The position numbers and the translations under genes were made by a program. Shown here in pieces: positions 43,363 to 53,484 of a stretch of 64,000 nt of DNA; position 1 is the first letter of the stretch, and every line of letters starts with the position of its first letter. The stretch lies in contig NZ_LR027848.1 in assembly GCF_900607235.1 (NCBI RefSeq), forward strand, positions 1,167,241 through 1,231,240. The letters are read 5' to 3'. The stretch is from Olivibacter jilunii (GTDB taxonomy: Bacteria > Bacteroidota > Bacteroidia > Sphingobacteriales > Sphingobacteriaceae). The notes beneath the pieces are model-generated. The model was not told the DNA's origin. It was given only the letters and a program-made list of their open reading frames with translations, and made no database searches.

Positions 43363-44601
43363 TTAATTAGGTTGTTGCAGATTCAACTTTGCTAACAATT
43401 TTTCGGCCGTAGCTTGGATGGCTGGTACGGCAACCGAGTTTCCGAATTGTTTATAGGCTTGGACGTCCGATACACAGATCCTGTACGTGTCTGGGAAACC
43501 TTGCAGACGGGCCCACTCACGGGGAGTCATTTTCCGTATTCCTTCACGGTTTACTTCCCCTTTTATTTTGGTAACAGGGGTAAAGTTGCTAAGCCGTTCA
43601 TCAATTATCAGATTTCGCTCTCTGCCCATACCGCCACATACAACGGCATTAGCAATACTATCATTTGGTATTATCTCAAATCCGAATCCATTGCCTTTGC
43701 TTTCGTGTCTCGCTTTATGTTCTTTTAGCGTTTTTAAGTATTGAGTTGATAAGTAGTATTTTACTGAGACCTCCTCCTTTTCAAGGATGTCTTCGATAGC
43801 GACCGGTTGATCCAACGGTTCAGGATATTCAAACTGATCAATTCCCAAATCTTTATGATAGCCAATAATGAAAATACGTTCTCTATTCTGAGGCACTCCG
43901 AAATCTTTTGCGTTGATAATCTGTGGATCTGGTACAAAATAGTTTAGATCGTCTCTCAATACGTTTAATATCGTATTTAACGTTCTTCCTTTGTCATGGT
44001 TTCTAAGTCCCTTTACATTTTCCAAGAAAAAGGCTTTAGGCTGATGACGCCTAATAATTTCAGCGACATCAAAAAAAAGTGTTCCACGTGTATCTTCAAA
44101 TCCACCTCTTTTTCCGGCAATGGAAAATGCCTGACAAGGGAACCCGGCACAAAGAACATCGAAACGTTTTGGGATGAAGCCTTTGGTTGACTCTTTCGTG
44201 ATATCACCAAAAGGCACTTCTCCAAAATTAAATTCATAAGTCCTTTTTGCGCTTTCGTCCCACTCGCTAGTAAAGACGCATTTACCCCCCAGATTTTGAA
44301 ATGCCAACCGAAACCCACCAATACCTGCGAAGAGGTCTATAAAGGTAAATTTCGGTTTGTCAGGGGCAGGGAAAGGTATGTCCCATTTTATCGGAACTAA
44401 TTTCTTTAACGGTACAGCTTGGATCTTTTCGTTTCCCTGTTGGATTTCCTGATAGTATGAAATGGCCCGTTCCGCATAATCGATTGTATCTTCCAACGCG
44501 AAGTTCTGCAAATAATGGGTTAGGATAGCTACATTTTCCGCAGATCCGTTCATCTTTTCGATATTAAGATGTTTCCTAAAGTCCGAATAATTGACTTTCA
44601 T
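43363..44601 (-). CDS. DNA (cytosine-5) methyltransferase of the HpaII-type pair
   Basis: A 412-residue C5 methyltransferase with FTFIDLFAGIGGFRLAF (motif I, about 86-101), AGFPCQAFSIAG (motif IV, catalytic Cys156), FFLENVKGL (motif VI), QNRERIFIIGY (motif VIII) and QFGNSVAVPAI (motif X). An N-terminal extension of about 80 residues precedes motif I. It protects host DNA against the R gene that follows 9 bp later. The cognate site is probably CCGG. Decayed vsr and HNH copies lie on either side of the pair. Confidence 0.9.
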   Translation of the reverse strand: MKVNYSDFRKHLNIEKMNGSAENVAILTHYLQNFALEDTIDYAERAISYYQEIQQGNEKIQAVPLKKLVPIKWDIPFPAPDKPKFTFIDLFAGIGGFRLAFQNLGGKCVFTSEWDESAKRTYEFNFGEVPFGDITKESTKGFIPKRFDVLCAGFPCQAFSIAGKRGGFEDTRGTLFFDVAEIIRRHQPKAFFLENVKGLRNHDKGRTLNTILNVLRDDLNYFVPDPQIINAKDFGVPQNRERIFIIGYHKDLGIDQFEYPEPLDQPVAIEDILEKEEVSVKYYLSTQYLKTLKEHKARHESKGNGFGFEIIPNDSIANAVVCGGMGRERNLIIDERLSNFTPVTKIKGEVNREGIRKMTPREWARLQGFPDTYRICVSDVQAYKQFGNSVAVPAIQATAEKLLAKLNLQQPN

Positions 44602-44797
44602 AAGTATTTCGATGATAACCGTTCAAATAGGTGAAAATATTAAAAGTACAAATATGCTAAAAAAATTAGTTTATTTGAAAAGAAAACGCTTTTCCTCAGG
44701 ATAAAAGTAAAAAGATTCTCTCTGTGATAGGATCTTTGTGGAAACATTGGAACAATGTTGAAAAAATAGTTGGAAAATCAATATTCCGTGCAAAGAG

Positions 44798-45060
44798 CAG
44801 GCTTAATCAATTTACCCCGGGATATCAGGCACGTTTGGATCAAAATGGAACAATAGTTTATGCGTAAGCAGATTGTCTGTTTCCACGAGCCTACTTTTTA
44901 TCAACGACTTGGTGCGTCTATGGTGATCCCCCCGATCTCTTTAATTTGCCTTACCGCATCTTACATTAAGTCTTGTTGACCAAATGACACATTGAAGTAG
45001 TTCACCGTATACCACGCGTTTGCAATCATGCTAGCCAAGAGCTGGTGCTTGTTCAACTCG
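44798..45060 (-). pseudogene. decayed copy of the HNH endonuclease gene at 55245
   Basis: The DNA is clearly similar to two blocks of the HNH gene: 44798-44840 matches around 55670-55715, and 44840-45060 matches around 55928-56140. The piece between them (about 215 bp) is missing and the part with the HNH motif is gone. Many substitutions and stops are present. It lies next to the methyltransferase, as a mirror of the arrangement at 55-57 kb. Confidence 0.7.
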
Positions 45061-45222
45061 GCAGTAGGTTTTTACAATAGAAGGGGCTAGAAAATTGAGA
45101 CATAACAACTTTAAGTATATTTTCTGTTTATACTTGGTCGCCATAACTTTAATAGTCTTTATCAAATGGCGGTTCTAACCAAAGAACAACATCTGGTGTA
45201 TATTTTAGAGAGAATGTGACTT

Positions 45223-45666
45223 CTACGTTCCTTTCAAGAATATTTTTACCTTCTTATTTTGTATAGCATTAAGTTTTTCTTTATACCGTTCTGCTGACGG
45301 GTTCTTAGCTTTTAATTGTTTCAACGTACTTTTGGTTACGAATATGGTGTCATATTTTATTTGATTCCGCCAAGGTAAACTTGCTCCTCTTTCCTTCTTA
45401 AATCCATTTGTTGCAACATTGGTTAGGGTGCCGCTGTCAATTAGAAGAATTTCTTTTATTTCTTTATTGTTGAAAACCGAGTTGAAATCTGTAAAAGCAG
45501 TTCCTTGCCTAATTTTTAAAGAGTCTAATGCGTTTTTATCCTTGTAGCCAATAAAATCTTTATCTACGATCCAAAAATAAGGGGCGCATGAGGCAACGGT
45601 TATGCTCGCGAATAGCGCTAATAGTAACCTGCACGAGCCAGCATGTTTGAATTTTTTATTTTTCAT
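45223..45666 (-). CDS. hypothetical lipoprotein
   Basis: A 147-residue protein with a lipoprotein signal (CRLLLALFASITVASC, lipobox VASC) and a charged mature part (IKEILLIDSGTLTNVATNGF, later QIKYDTIFVTKSTLKQLKAK). There is no known domain. It may be an inner- or outer-membrane-anchored protein. It is separated from the neighbouring LuxR gene by 180 bp. Confidence 0.55.
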   Translation of the reverse strand: MKNKKFKHAGSCRLLLALFASITVASCAPYFWIVDKDFIGYKDKNALDSLKIRQGTAFTDFNSVFNNKEIKEILLIDSGTLTNVATNGFKKERGASLPWRNQIKYDTIFVTKSTLKQLKAKNPSAERYKEKLNAIQNKKVKIFLKGT

Positions 45667-45844
45667 TCTTCTTGTAAAGTATCCTAAAATACAAATTATG
45701 GCATATTATCTCTCCCTTTTTCCATATAAACTGAAAAGAGACTAATGGGGGTGGCCATCATTTTGCTGGCATCAGCAAAATGAAGCACCCTGCATTACAT
45801 GATAAAGTTTTCCTGGCAAACCAAATAACATCCGAAGCTGAATA

Positions 45845-46561
45845 TTAAACCAAGCCAAAAGAAACGGCAAAGCGGATCAGTTCGGCCAAGCTCTTTATGT
45901 TCAGTTTGCGAATAATGTTCTTCCGGTGGTTGTTTACCGTGTGGATAGATATGAAAAGCAAATCCGAGATATAGTAACTGCTTTTTCCCTCCGCAATGAG
46001 GGCGATGATCTCCTTCTCGCGTTTACTTAGGGCATTGAACAGGTGAAAATGCTTCATGCAATAAGTACTCTGATCTGCCAAATAGTGGCAGCGGTTAGAA
46101 GCCTGTATCAAGCCGTCTGCAGGTAAAGACAAATGGAGCAACAGCCCTGCTTCTGCATTGAGGGTGCGTGTTGTGGTAAGATACCATTCATAGCGGCCTT
46201 TTGTTCCTGTTTTTACCCGTTGGTAAAAAGAAAATAAGCTTTTCGGATCTCCGAGTTGCAGGTAATTTACCAGCTGTTTGCGTAAAATCGAAATCTCTTC
46301 GTGCGGAAAAAATTGCTTAAAATATTCCGGCCCCATCAGTTTAAGCTCTTCCGATGAGTGGCGCAGCCTGTCGGCTCCGTATCGGTTCATATAAATATTT
46401 GTTAGGCTCTTGATGTTCTGTAACATTACACTGCCCGGCAAGTAATCACCAACCTCTTCCAACTTCAGTTTTCCTGCTTGCACTTCATTTACTAGCGCAT
46501 ACAACGGGGCTTGTATATGTTGCCCAATGTAGCGTGCGGGGATAGACTTTAGCGTGGCCAT
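45845..46561 (-). CDS. LuxR-family regulator with an N-terminal PAS-like domain
   Basis: From ATG 46561 (MATLKSIPARYIGQHIQAPL) the 238-residue protein has a PAS-like sensing region (residues about 30-150; GSVMLQNIKSLTNIYMNRYG is its start) and a GerE/LuxR HTH (about 175-238: LSKREKEIIALIAEGKSSYY, then IHTVNNHRKNIIRKLNIKS). It is divergent from the seven-gene cluster at 46844 and the gap of about 280 bp must hold both promoters, so control of the cluster is a reasonable inference. No partner kinase is seen. Confidence 0.78.
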   Translation of the reverse strand: MATLKSIPARYIGQHIQAPLYALVNEVQAGKLKLEEVGDYLPGSVMLQNIKSLTNIYMNRYGADRLRHSSEELKLMGPEYFKQFFPHEEISILRKQLVNYLQLGDPKSLFSFYQRVKTGTKGRYEWYLTTTRTLNAEAGLLLHLSLPADGLIQASNRCHYLADQSTYCMKHFHLFNALSKREKEIIALIAEGKSSYYISDLLFISIHTVNNHRKNIIRKLNIKSLAELIRFAVSFGLV

Positions 46562-46843
46562 AGTGCGCGGTTTTAGATTGTTAACTTGTTGATTGTTAGC
46601 TATAAATATAAGTGTATAAATAAAAAGAAACAATACACAATTTTATAAAAATATAGCTTTTATTAGCATCTATGCGTTGGGGGTAACAATATTTGTACTT
46701 TACAAATGAACGAAGTGATAAACAATAAATGGCTACCAATAGCTATTTGAGAACATTAAATAAAGCAGGAGCTTTAATCAAGATTCAACCACTTATAAGT
46801 AAATACAACTAATCAGTATCAAAAGCAAAAACAACCGTCAAAA

Positions 46844-48025
46844 ATGAATTTAGACGATTATCTCAACGAAAACCTCGGCGCAACGAACACTCCATCCAAT
46901 TTATGGAGTACCCCTAAATTCAATGCAGTTACCGATATATTCGGAGGTATCGAAAATGTAGGCCCTATCATGGCAACTACCACTTGGCAAACCTTATTAG
47001 AATCACCCGATCTTAATCGCCGGCTTTATCCCAACGCCCTGAAACATGCTTCCTATCAGCCAGCGCTAAATCACCAACTGGAAAAATACTTGCTTTGTTT
47101 AGGTAATGGACAATATTGCCTTCTGGTGTTCGACCCTACAATGACTACGGATGACCCTATATACATTGATGCCTCTAAAGGCAATACCAAACAATCTATC
47201 CGATCAGGCTATGGTATCTGGAAATCAAAAATCGCGAGTACCGTAAATCATATGTATCTCCGCAATATGAATAACTTATATGGTTTCGGTAATCACAATC
47301 AGTCACTGGATAAATTCTCATATCCGTTTCAATCCATTTATAACCAAAACACGCTTGATTTGCTGGAATCCGATCTATTTGAATACAGCATCGATCAGAT
47401 CGAATGGCCAATCATCGTATGCAAGCCACCCGAAAGGATTCTTTCCTGTTATCATCCGGATGAATCGCATGGTGTTGCGGTAAACAGCGATGGTTCATAC
47501 AATTCATTGGCAGGCATTTACACACAGGATGTAAGTGGCGATTACGGTGCAACCGTTTGCTTGCATTGCTTCCCCAATTCGTATGTCGAAATAGGGAAAA
47601 CCCAAGTTATCATACACGGCTTGCAAGGCATTGTGAAATCGGTCAACAATATTACAGACAGTTGTTTTGTGAAATTAGATTTAAATGAAAGCCAGATCAC
47701 CCAGTACAAACCTTACAAGGGTCCCTTATTGGGTGTAACACCGCGCGAATTCGAAAGTTGCTTCTTTTATAACCGAGATGGCAAAAAGATAAAAAGCGAA
47801 GTGATCGGCTGGTCGCCAGACATCTTGAATTATGAACCCTACAATCAAGTCAAGGTACTTACCTCCCCACATACAAATCCAGGGGATTCAGGGACCGCGC
47901 TGATCGATAATAACGGAAACGTTTTAGGTTTCGCTTTTTATCGTACTGGCCTAGATGCTCTTAAACAGTTTTCTGCATGGATTTGGGCTGCGTCCGTATT
48001 CAAATCGCACAATTTAATCTCTTAA
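46844..48025 (+). CDS. trypsin-fold serine protease, first gene of the seven-gene cluster
   Basis: A 393-residue protein with no signal peptide. The C-terminal half (about 205-390) has a chymotrypsin-like triad arrangement: His241 in ATVCLHCFPN, Asp272 in NITDSCFVKLD and Ser349 in HTNPGDSGTALID. GDSG is the classic motif. The N-terminal 200 residues are unlike any family I know. Being cytoplasmic, the protease may act on another cluster product or a host target. Gene 2 starts 10 bp later. Divergent LuxR-type regulator upstream. Confidence 0.7.
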   Translation: MNLDDYLNENLGATNTPSNLWSTPKFNAVTDIFGGIENVGPIMATTTWQTLLESPDLNRRLYPNALKHASYQPALNHQLEKYLLCLGNGQYCLLVFDPTMTTDDPIYIDASKGNTKQSIRSGYGIWKSKIASTVNHMYLRNMNNLYGFGNHNQSLDKFSYPFQSIYNQNTLDLLESDLFEYSIDQIEWPIIVCKPPERILSCYHPDESHGVAVNSDGSYNSLAGIYTQDVSGDYGATVCLHCFPNSYVEIGKTQVIIHGLQGIVKSVNNITDSCFVKLDLNESQITQYKPYKGPLLGVTPREFESCFFYNRDGKKIKSEVIGWSPDILNYEPYNQVKVLTSPHTNPGDSGTALIDNNGNVLGFAFYRTGLDALKQFSAWIWAASVFKSHNLIS

Positions 48026-48035
48026 TAACAAACAT

Positions 48036-49019
48036 ATGGGATGGTTTAATGACATATTCAGCAAAGACGCCGAAAACTGGCTCTTCAGAAAACTAGCTGC
48101 CACGCAAACACCTGAAATGCGGCAGCATACCATTATAGAAGCAGACGGAGGATACCTCAGTATACGATTGAAATCCATGCGCATTGTGAAGACCAGAAGC
48201 GGCTTCAATAAATTTTACCCTACCGTTCACAGTCACCTTGAACTGAGTTATATTGGCAGCGGCACTGCAAAATTTAATGTCGTCACAACACCGACCAATT
48301 TGGTAGAGCTAGACGGAAAAAATGTCGATAAGGTTATCAACGTAAATCGTACCTTGCTAGATTCGGTACCCTACCGTGGCGGGAATGTGAAGCTGGAAAT
48401 AGGTCTGTTCTCAATACAGGAAGATAATCTGGCATCGCCATTCATTACGTTGCTTACCAAGATGTCAAAGTTAGGAGGCGTTTCATTTATAAGTGCAGCT
48501 TTACCCTATGTAGAACCCTTGGAAGAAGGGATTAAACTGTTAACCGGGAGCGATGTGAAACAAAAATTAGAAATAGGAGTCTGTACGGAACTTAACGAGA
48601 TCAGCACGGGCTTATTTGTAGTAATGCGAGCTAACGATAATGATGTCGACGTATCCAAGCTAAGTATCAAGGGTGATGAGTTTGCACTTATAGACCGTTC
48701 TGGAAAACCCGTAAAAGACTATCCTTATATGGTTTTTGAAATCGCTGCGAGCGATAAACGGACCGATTTCTTTAAAATACCTGATATAGCCAGCGCTTAC
48801 AATGATTTACGAAAAGCTGTGCAAACGAACGACTTTGAAAAAGTAAAAGAAGCAAAGAACTTCTTCCGGGTTATTTTATTAACAAGCCCTGATCTCTTGA
48901 CTAAAGACGCCCAAAACATCTTTAACCAGGTTGATAAAGAAGTCAACGAAATTATGAATACCACGCAAGTTAACCTCGCGCCAAGAGAATTAATGCCGCT
49001 AAATCGAGTAAAGTTATAA
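48036..49019 (+). CDS. unnamed RGGN-family protein, member 1
   Basis: A 327-residue cytoplasmic protein without known domain name. Beta-rich at the start, it has the RGGN motif in VPYRGGNVKLEIGLFSIQED (about 112-131), followed by a predicted hydrophobic helix block, a second beta region (TGLFVVMRANDNDVDVSKL) and a helical C-terminus. It aligns along its length with gene 7 (53485), so the cluster holds two members of one family. A structural or substrate-binding role is possible. Confidence 0.65.
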   Translation: MGWFNDIFSKDAENWLFRKLAATQTPEMRQHTIIEADGGYLSIRLKSMRIVKTRSGFNKFYPTVHSHLELSYIGSGTAKFNVVTTPTNLVELDGKNVDKVINVNRTLLDSVPYRGGNVKLEIGLFSIQEDNLASPFITLLTKMSKLGGVSFISAALPYVEPLEEGIKLLTGSDVKQKLEIGVCTELNEISTGLFVVMRANDNDVDVSKLSIKGDEFALIDRSGKPVKDYPYMVFEIAASDKRTDFFKIPDIASAYNDLRKAVQTNDFEKVKEAKNFFRVILLTSPDLLTKDAQNIFNQVDKEVNEIMNTTQVNLAPRELMPLNRVKL

Positions 49020-49045
49020 GTAAATTTTTTACGCGCTAACCACTA

Positions 49046-50668
49046 ATGATAGCAAAGAAATTATCATCCGAATCAAAGGCCTCTGCAACTGAAGTGCCTT
49101 CGATTAAGCTCTTTACCATTGGCGATAGTATTTCGCAGGGCTTTATGTCTATGGCCGCTGCCAGAACCGATCTAAGCTATTCCAGTATTGTTGCTAGAGA
49201 GATGGATTGGATCAGCGATCATCCATTTTGGGATAAAGGCGGGCATCCGCTTAATCTTGAATTGTTCTTTAGAAAACTAACGAAACGTATAGGTCATGAA
49301 TGGGATACTTGGAATCCTTTCGAATTAATTAAATTGGTGGATGGCGCTATGGACATTCTTGATAGCGTAGAGGATTTTTACGAGCGTGGAGAAGGTATCT
49401 ACGATTCTGACTATGTACCTGTCAAAAACGGAAATGACATCCTTCATCAAGACTTTTTCCACAATGTAGCTGTCAGAGGGTTTAATGTTGCCGATGCTTG
49501 GACTGTTAGTGCGGATTTGGCCAAACGGATGATCGATAAAGATAAAGACTCATTTATTGATAACAGGCTTGGTGGGCCGTCGGCAAGTTTTTTCAGAACC
49601 GCGGCCAGGGTACTCAGTAGGCTACCACAAACTAAGCCGCAATATAATACTTATACGGCAATTGATTGGCTGGAACATCATACCAAACATAATGGAGGGG
49701 TAGAAAATGTATTTCTATGGCTGGGGTCAAACAATGCATTGGCTACCGTGCTTGATATGAAGATCAGTCAGTCTCCCGGAAACTTGCCGCCATTACCTAG
49801 AGTGAGTACCGCCTTGAATGATAAAGAACGATCGCATTTATACGCACTTTACGAAAATTATTATAATAAGTACAATCTCTGGCATATTAACGATTTTTTA
49901 AACGACTATCAGCTTTTGCTCGATTACGTGGATAAAGCGTTGATTAATTCCCCAGTAGATACCAAGGTGTTCTTAGGTACCATACCTTATGTTACAATTG
50001 CTCCGATTGCCCGAGGGATGGGAAAAGAGTTTGAAATTAATGGACGAAGATACTTTGAATATTACACTTATTTTCCTTTCGATGACGAGCGGCTCGCTGA
50101 CCATCCTAAACTGCCAGTTTTGCGCCTTAGCGAAGTTCTTTTCATTGAGGAAACAATAGCTGGCTATAATAGAGTTATAAAAGAACTTGTTGCTGCAAGA
50201 AATAAAGACCTTAAGAAAAGCAGGTACTACATTGTTGATATAGCCACTTCTTTTGAACAAATGGCCTTTCGCAGAAATCACGGTGTACCAGCTTACACTT
50301 TTCCTGATTACATTAACAACAGATATCCAAAACCAGATACACGCTTTTATGAACGTCATCAAAATCAAGGTAGTAAAGGCGGATTGTTTTCATTGGATGG
50401 TGTCCATCCAACAGCTATAGGACAAGGTCTATTGGCTTATGAATTTATGTGTGCTATGTTAGGGGCAGGTATTAAAATGGAAACAGTGCAGCAAAAGATT
50501 ATTAAAAATAATGTCGAATCCTTTGTAGCAGTGCCAAAAATCAACTGGGAACGAATCTATAATGATGATCTGCTATACTCCCATCCGCTGCCGCTTGCAA
50601 TGGAAATCTTTAAGCACGATCGGTTGAAAAAATTTGTGATAGAGTCTGCTCACTATTTTAAGAGATGA
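49046..50668 (+). CDS. SGNH/GDSL-type hydrolase
   Basis: A 540-residue esterase-fold protein, no signal peptide. Block I is FTIGDSISQGFM (Ser28), block III is FLWLGSNNALA near 225 (Asn), and block V is SLDGVHPTAIGQG (Asp451 and His454). A large insert of about 200 residues lies between blocks I and III and another between III and V. The family includes lipases, esterases and peptidoglycan or sugar O-acetyl hydrolases; the substrate is not predictable. It lies 26 bp after gene 2, in the same operon. Confidence 0.75.
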   Translation: MIAKKLSSESKASATEVPSIKLFTIGDSISQGFMSMAAARTDLSYSSIVAREMDWISDHPFWDKGGHPLNLELFFRKLTKRIGHEWDTWNPFELIKLVDGAMDILDSVEDFYERGEGIYDSDYVPVKNGNDILHQDFFHNVAVRGFNVADAWTVSADLAKRMIDKDKDSFIDNRLGGPSASFFRTAARVLSRLPQTKPQYNTYTAIDWLEHHTKHNGGVENVFLWLGSNNALATVLDMKISQSPGNLPPLPRVSTALNDKERSHLYALYENYYNKYNLWHINDFLNDYQLLLDYVDKALINSPVDTKVFLGTIPYVTIAPIARGMGKEFEINGRRYFEYYTYFPFDDERLADHPKLPVLRLSEVLFIEETIAGYNRVIKELVAARNKDLKKSRYYIVDIATSFEQMAFRRNHGVPAYTFPDYINNRYPKPDTRFYERHQNQGSKGGLFSLDGVHPTAIGQGLLAYEFMCAMLGAGIKMETVQQKIIKNNVESFVAVPKINWERIYNDDLLYSHPLPLAMEIFKHDRLKKFVIESAHYFKR

Positions 50669-50776
50669 GAGACGTTGTATCTAGCTAATTTATAATGAGA
50701 TAGTTTTTTGAAAATTTTAATTAGAATTATCGGATTGATTTTCTGATTAATTCAAGCAATAAAATGGTATCTAACT

Positions 50777-51211
50777 ATGTTACACGAAGAGTTATTAAAA
50801 GAGGAATATTTACATCTTCAAAAAATTGTAGAAGAGTTCGATGGTAAGACTATAACTATAAAGGCGTGGAGCGTAACAGGGAGCCTAGTTGCAATTGGAA
50901 CGGGTTTTTCGAATAATGTACATTTTGGCAATGCTTTGTTCCTCATTGGCGCATTATCTTCATTTTTGTTTTGGATCGTTGAAGCGAATTGGAAAGCGTA
51001 TCAATTAAGTTACTATCAAAGGATAACAAGAATCGAAACACATTTTCGCGGAGGCGATTATACATCAGCCTTTCAAATATCTTGTACATGGGCAGAAAGT
51101 TGGCACAATGAGTTTAAAAAAAGGAGAATCGAAATTATGTTTTGGCCGGGTGTTATGCTTCCCCATGCCGTGATAGTTGTCGGAGGGATAATTTTGTTTT
51201 TTGTTATTTAA
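50777..51211 (+). CDS. small membrane protein of the cluster
   Basis: A 144-residue protein. A charged N-terminal helix (LLKEEYLHLQKIVEEFDGKT) is followed by two adjoining membrane segments (about 32-75), a cytoplasmic or periplasmic middle part (AYQLSYYQRITRIETHF) and a final hydrophobic segment (HAVIVVGGIILFFVI). The architecture recalls small two- to three-helix effector proteins of defence systems, but I cannot name a family. It may be the membrane-acting part of the system; that is speculation. Confidence 0.6.
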   Translation: MLHEELLKEEYLHLQKIVEEFDGKTITIKAWSVTGSLVAIGTGFSNNVHFGNALFLIGALSSFLFWIVEANWKAYQLSYYQRITRIETHFRGGDYTSAFQISCTWAESWHNEFKKRRIEIMFWPGVMLPHAVIVVGGIILFFVI

Positions 51212-51465
51212 GGAGGAATAGTTAAATGTCTTCACCCTGTAACGTTGATTCTGAACCTAACGATGCAAATAATTGATGTTTATAAGGTACGAGATTAAGG
51301 GATAAAGATCTTGCGTTTCGAAAGTATATAACGGGGTGGTGAGATTGAATGAATTGTGATTAGAAAAGAACAATATAGCTAGCAATAGTCATTTGATGAA
51401 CACAAATTAATTGTCAAATTTGGTGAGATAAGTCGTAATAATTTTGTACCAAATAAACTGGAATT

Positions 51466-52047
51466 ATGATAGTACCACCAGAAAAACCACGATTATCGGC
51501 AAGAGACCTAAAGCTGATGATAGAACCATATAATATCGACCGTAATATATACCCTCTAGTAATTGTAGGGATTAGGGGGTATTACTTGCGTAGTATGGGT
51601 GATCCGAACAAAAATGACCGCGGAATATACGATGATGCTATATTTGTGGACTCACCAAACGTCACTGCATCCTTCAATGCAAATACAGACCCAAGTAAAA
51701 TAAGGAAAGGCGTTGGATATAATAAAGGTAAAGGAATGGCAATGTTGAAACGTGGGGCATGGAAGTCTTATCAGTTCGGAAAACACAAAAGCTATCAGGC
51801 ACTTATTCAAACAGGAGGCAACGTAACCGTTGTCCGTGATGGGAGTCCAGATTATGAAGATACAGGTTTTTTCGGAATAAATATTCATAAAGGTAGTTAT
51901 AGTTCTACCTCTAGTGAAGGCTGCCAGACGATCTATCCGAATCAATGGGACGGTTTTATTTCGCTAGTGAAAAGTGAAGCGATAAGATGTTTTGGAGAAG
52001 AAAACAAAAATTTGATAATCCCATATGTTTTGGTAGAGAGTAAATAA
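51466..52047 (+). CDS. L,D-transpeptidase-like (YkuD-like) protein
   Basis: A 193-residue protein, no signal peptide. The C-terminal half has the pattern FFGINIHKGSYSSTSSEGCQ (His141, Cys153), close to the HxG-Sx(G)C active site of YkuD/L,D-transpeptidases, with ATG 51466 as start. The N-terminal part (PLVIVGIRGYYLRSMGDPNK) is seen in phage- or conflict-associated relatives. Ser/Gly around the Cys fit, but the usual Arg after Cys is Gln. A peptidoglycan-directed role is inferred. A gap of 254 bp separates it from the membrane protein gene. Confidence 0.5.
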   Translation: MIVPPEKPRLSARDLKLMIEPYNIDRNIYPLVIVGIRGYYLRSMGDPNKNDRGIYDDAIFVDSPNVTASFNANTDPSKIRKGVGYNKGKGMAMLKRGAWKSYQFGKHKSYQALIQTGGNVTVVRDGSPDYEDTGFFGINIHKGSYSSTSSEGCQTIYPNQWDGFISLVKSEAIRCFGEENKNLIIPYVLVESK

Positions 52048-52125
52048 AAGCGGATATATTTTCACATATAATAATTATTGACGAACTAAACCGCAGAAAT
52101 GTAGTCTTTCATTAGGTAAGTTATA

Positions 52126-53421
52126 ATGAACATAGGAATAATGTTGCCTGGATTAGGCGAAGCTTTTGATGGTATCTCCGCCCGGAATTATGCAAAGCGG
52201 TTGGCGAAGGAATATGATCTCAACACCGATCCTGAAATAAAATATTTTGTCAAAGAAGAGAAATTTGAGTACACAACCGATTCAACTACTCACTGTCTAT
52301 CTATCTTTTCTCAGAAAAATGGAAAAGAAATATTAGAGTATATATTGTATGATTTCGGCTATAGTTCTGTTCTGTGTGGAGAGTTTAAGAAGAAGAATGT
52401 GCTTCAGCAAAGCTTTTTTTTATTCTTTATAATATTATCAAAAATTTCAATAGTAATAAAGAGACTTTTTAAAGCTTCTGGTTCTGGGTTCCGGTCACAG
52501 CGGTTGCGCTTTTTTTCTTTCTATACATTTACAATTCTATTAATTTTAGCTACTGGAGGAATCCTCCTCATTCCAGCTACGTTGATACTGATAGAAGAGG
52601 TTCTGGAACTGCAATCGTCTTTCTTTATTACCGCTCCTTTTTATGTTTTCATGAAAGGGATTTTACTAGCCATAGCCTCTGTTGTTTTGGCTGCAATAGC
52701 AATCGTTCCCAGTGTAAAAGAAAAAATCAGCTCGTTGTCGACGGAATTCGCTTGCGCCCATTATTACCTCGCTTTTGGAGAGCGAAGGCAGGCATTAATG
52801 GGGCAATTAAACTCATTATTGCAATTTATCGCTGAAGTTCAAGGTAATAAAGAACCAATTAGTGTTCAATTTCATTGCTACAGTTTTGGCAGTATCATCG
52901 GAATGGATTTCTTATTCCCATATGGGGACAAGCCAGCAAAGCAGACTTTAGATCTTGTTGATGGAATTTTTACAATCGGATGCCCCTTTGAATATATTTC
53001 GGCCTACTATCCAAATTACTTTGACGAGCGGTATACAAATACAGGAAATTCGATAACGTGGTTTAATATTTTTTGTTCTGTTGATGCTTTATCGTCTAAT
53101 TTCAGGAATGATAATTTAGATGAACCACCGTCTTTTAGCTATTCGAATGGAGTCCCAATGCCTATAAATAAGAAATACGAGTTAGCCAATATCAAAAACG
53201 CTAATATATTTAACTTTTTGGCGCTTTATCCACTGAGAGCTCACCAATTTTATTGGTCAAAAGATTTAATGGGTACTAGTTGCATTAACATCGTTTTTGA
53301 TGTGTTACAAGAACGCGGGTGGGCAACTCAAAACAACGTATCGATTGAAAGTGAAATGAAAATAGAAGACGGGTTACGTTTGCCTAATAATAGCACGTCT
53401 ATTTCAGGAAGCATTGAATAA
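52126..53421 (+). CDS. membrane-embedded alpha/beta hydrolase (lipase-like)
   Basis: A 431-residue protein. It starts with a hydrolase-like strand (MNIGIMLPGLGEAFDGIS), has two or more membrane segments at about 132-160 and 168-198, then a lipase-like half with the nucleophile elbow HCYSFGSIIG (Ser253; GxSxG variant with Cys-Tyr in front), Asp320 in FCSVDALS and His373 in LRAHQFYW. Order and spacing fit a Ser-Asp-His triad. A role on phospholipid or a lipid signal is possible. It is on the same strand with 78 bp before and 63 bp after. Confidence 0.6.
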   Translation: MNIGIMLPGLGEAFDGISARNYAKRLAKEYDLNTDPEIKYFVKEEKFEYTTDSTTHCLSIFSQKNGKEILEYILYDFGYSSVLCGEFKKKNVLQQSFFLFFIILSKISIVIKRLFKASGSGFRSQRLRFFSFYTFTILLILATGGILLIPATLILIEEVLELQSSFFITAPFYVFMKGILLAIASVVLAAIAIVPSVKEKISSLSTEFACAHYYLAFGERRQALMGQLNSLLQFIAEVQGNKEPISVQFHCYSFGSIIGMDFLFPYGDKPAKQTLDLVDGIFTIGCPFEYISAYYPNYFDERYTNTGNSITWFNIFCSVDALSSNFRNDNLDEPPSFSYSNGVPMPINKKYELANIKNANIFNFLALYPLRAHQFYWSKDLMGTSCINIVFDVLQERGWATQNNVSIESEMKIEDGLRLPNNSTSISGSIE

Positions 53422-53484
53422 TCGCTGGTATTATAATATAATAAACTTTAATGAATCTGATCTCGCAAACTAAAACGACTTACT

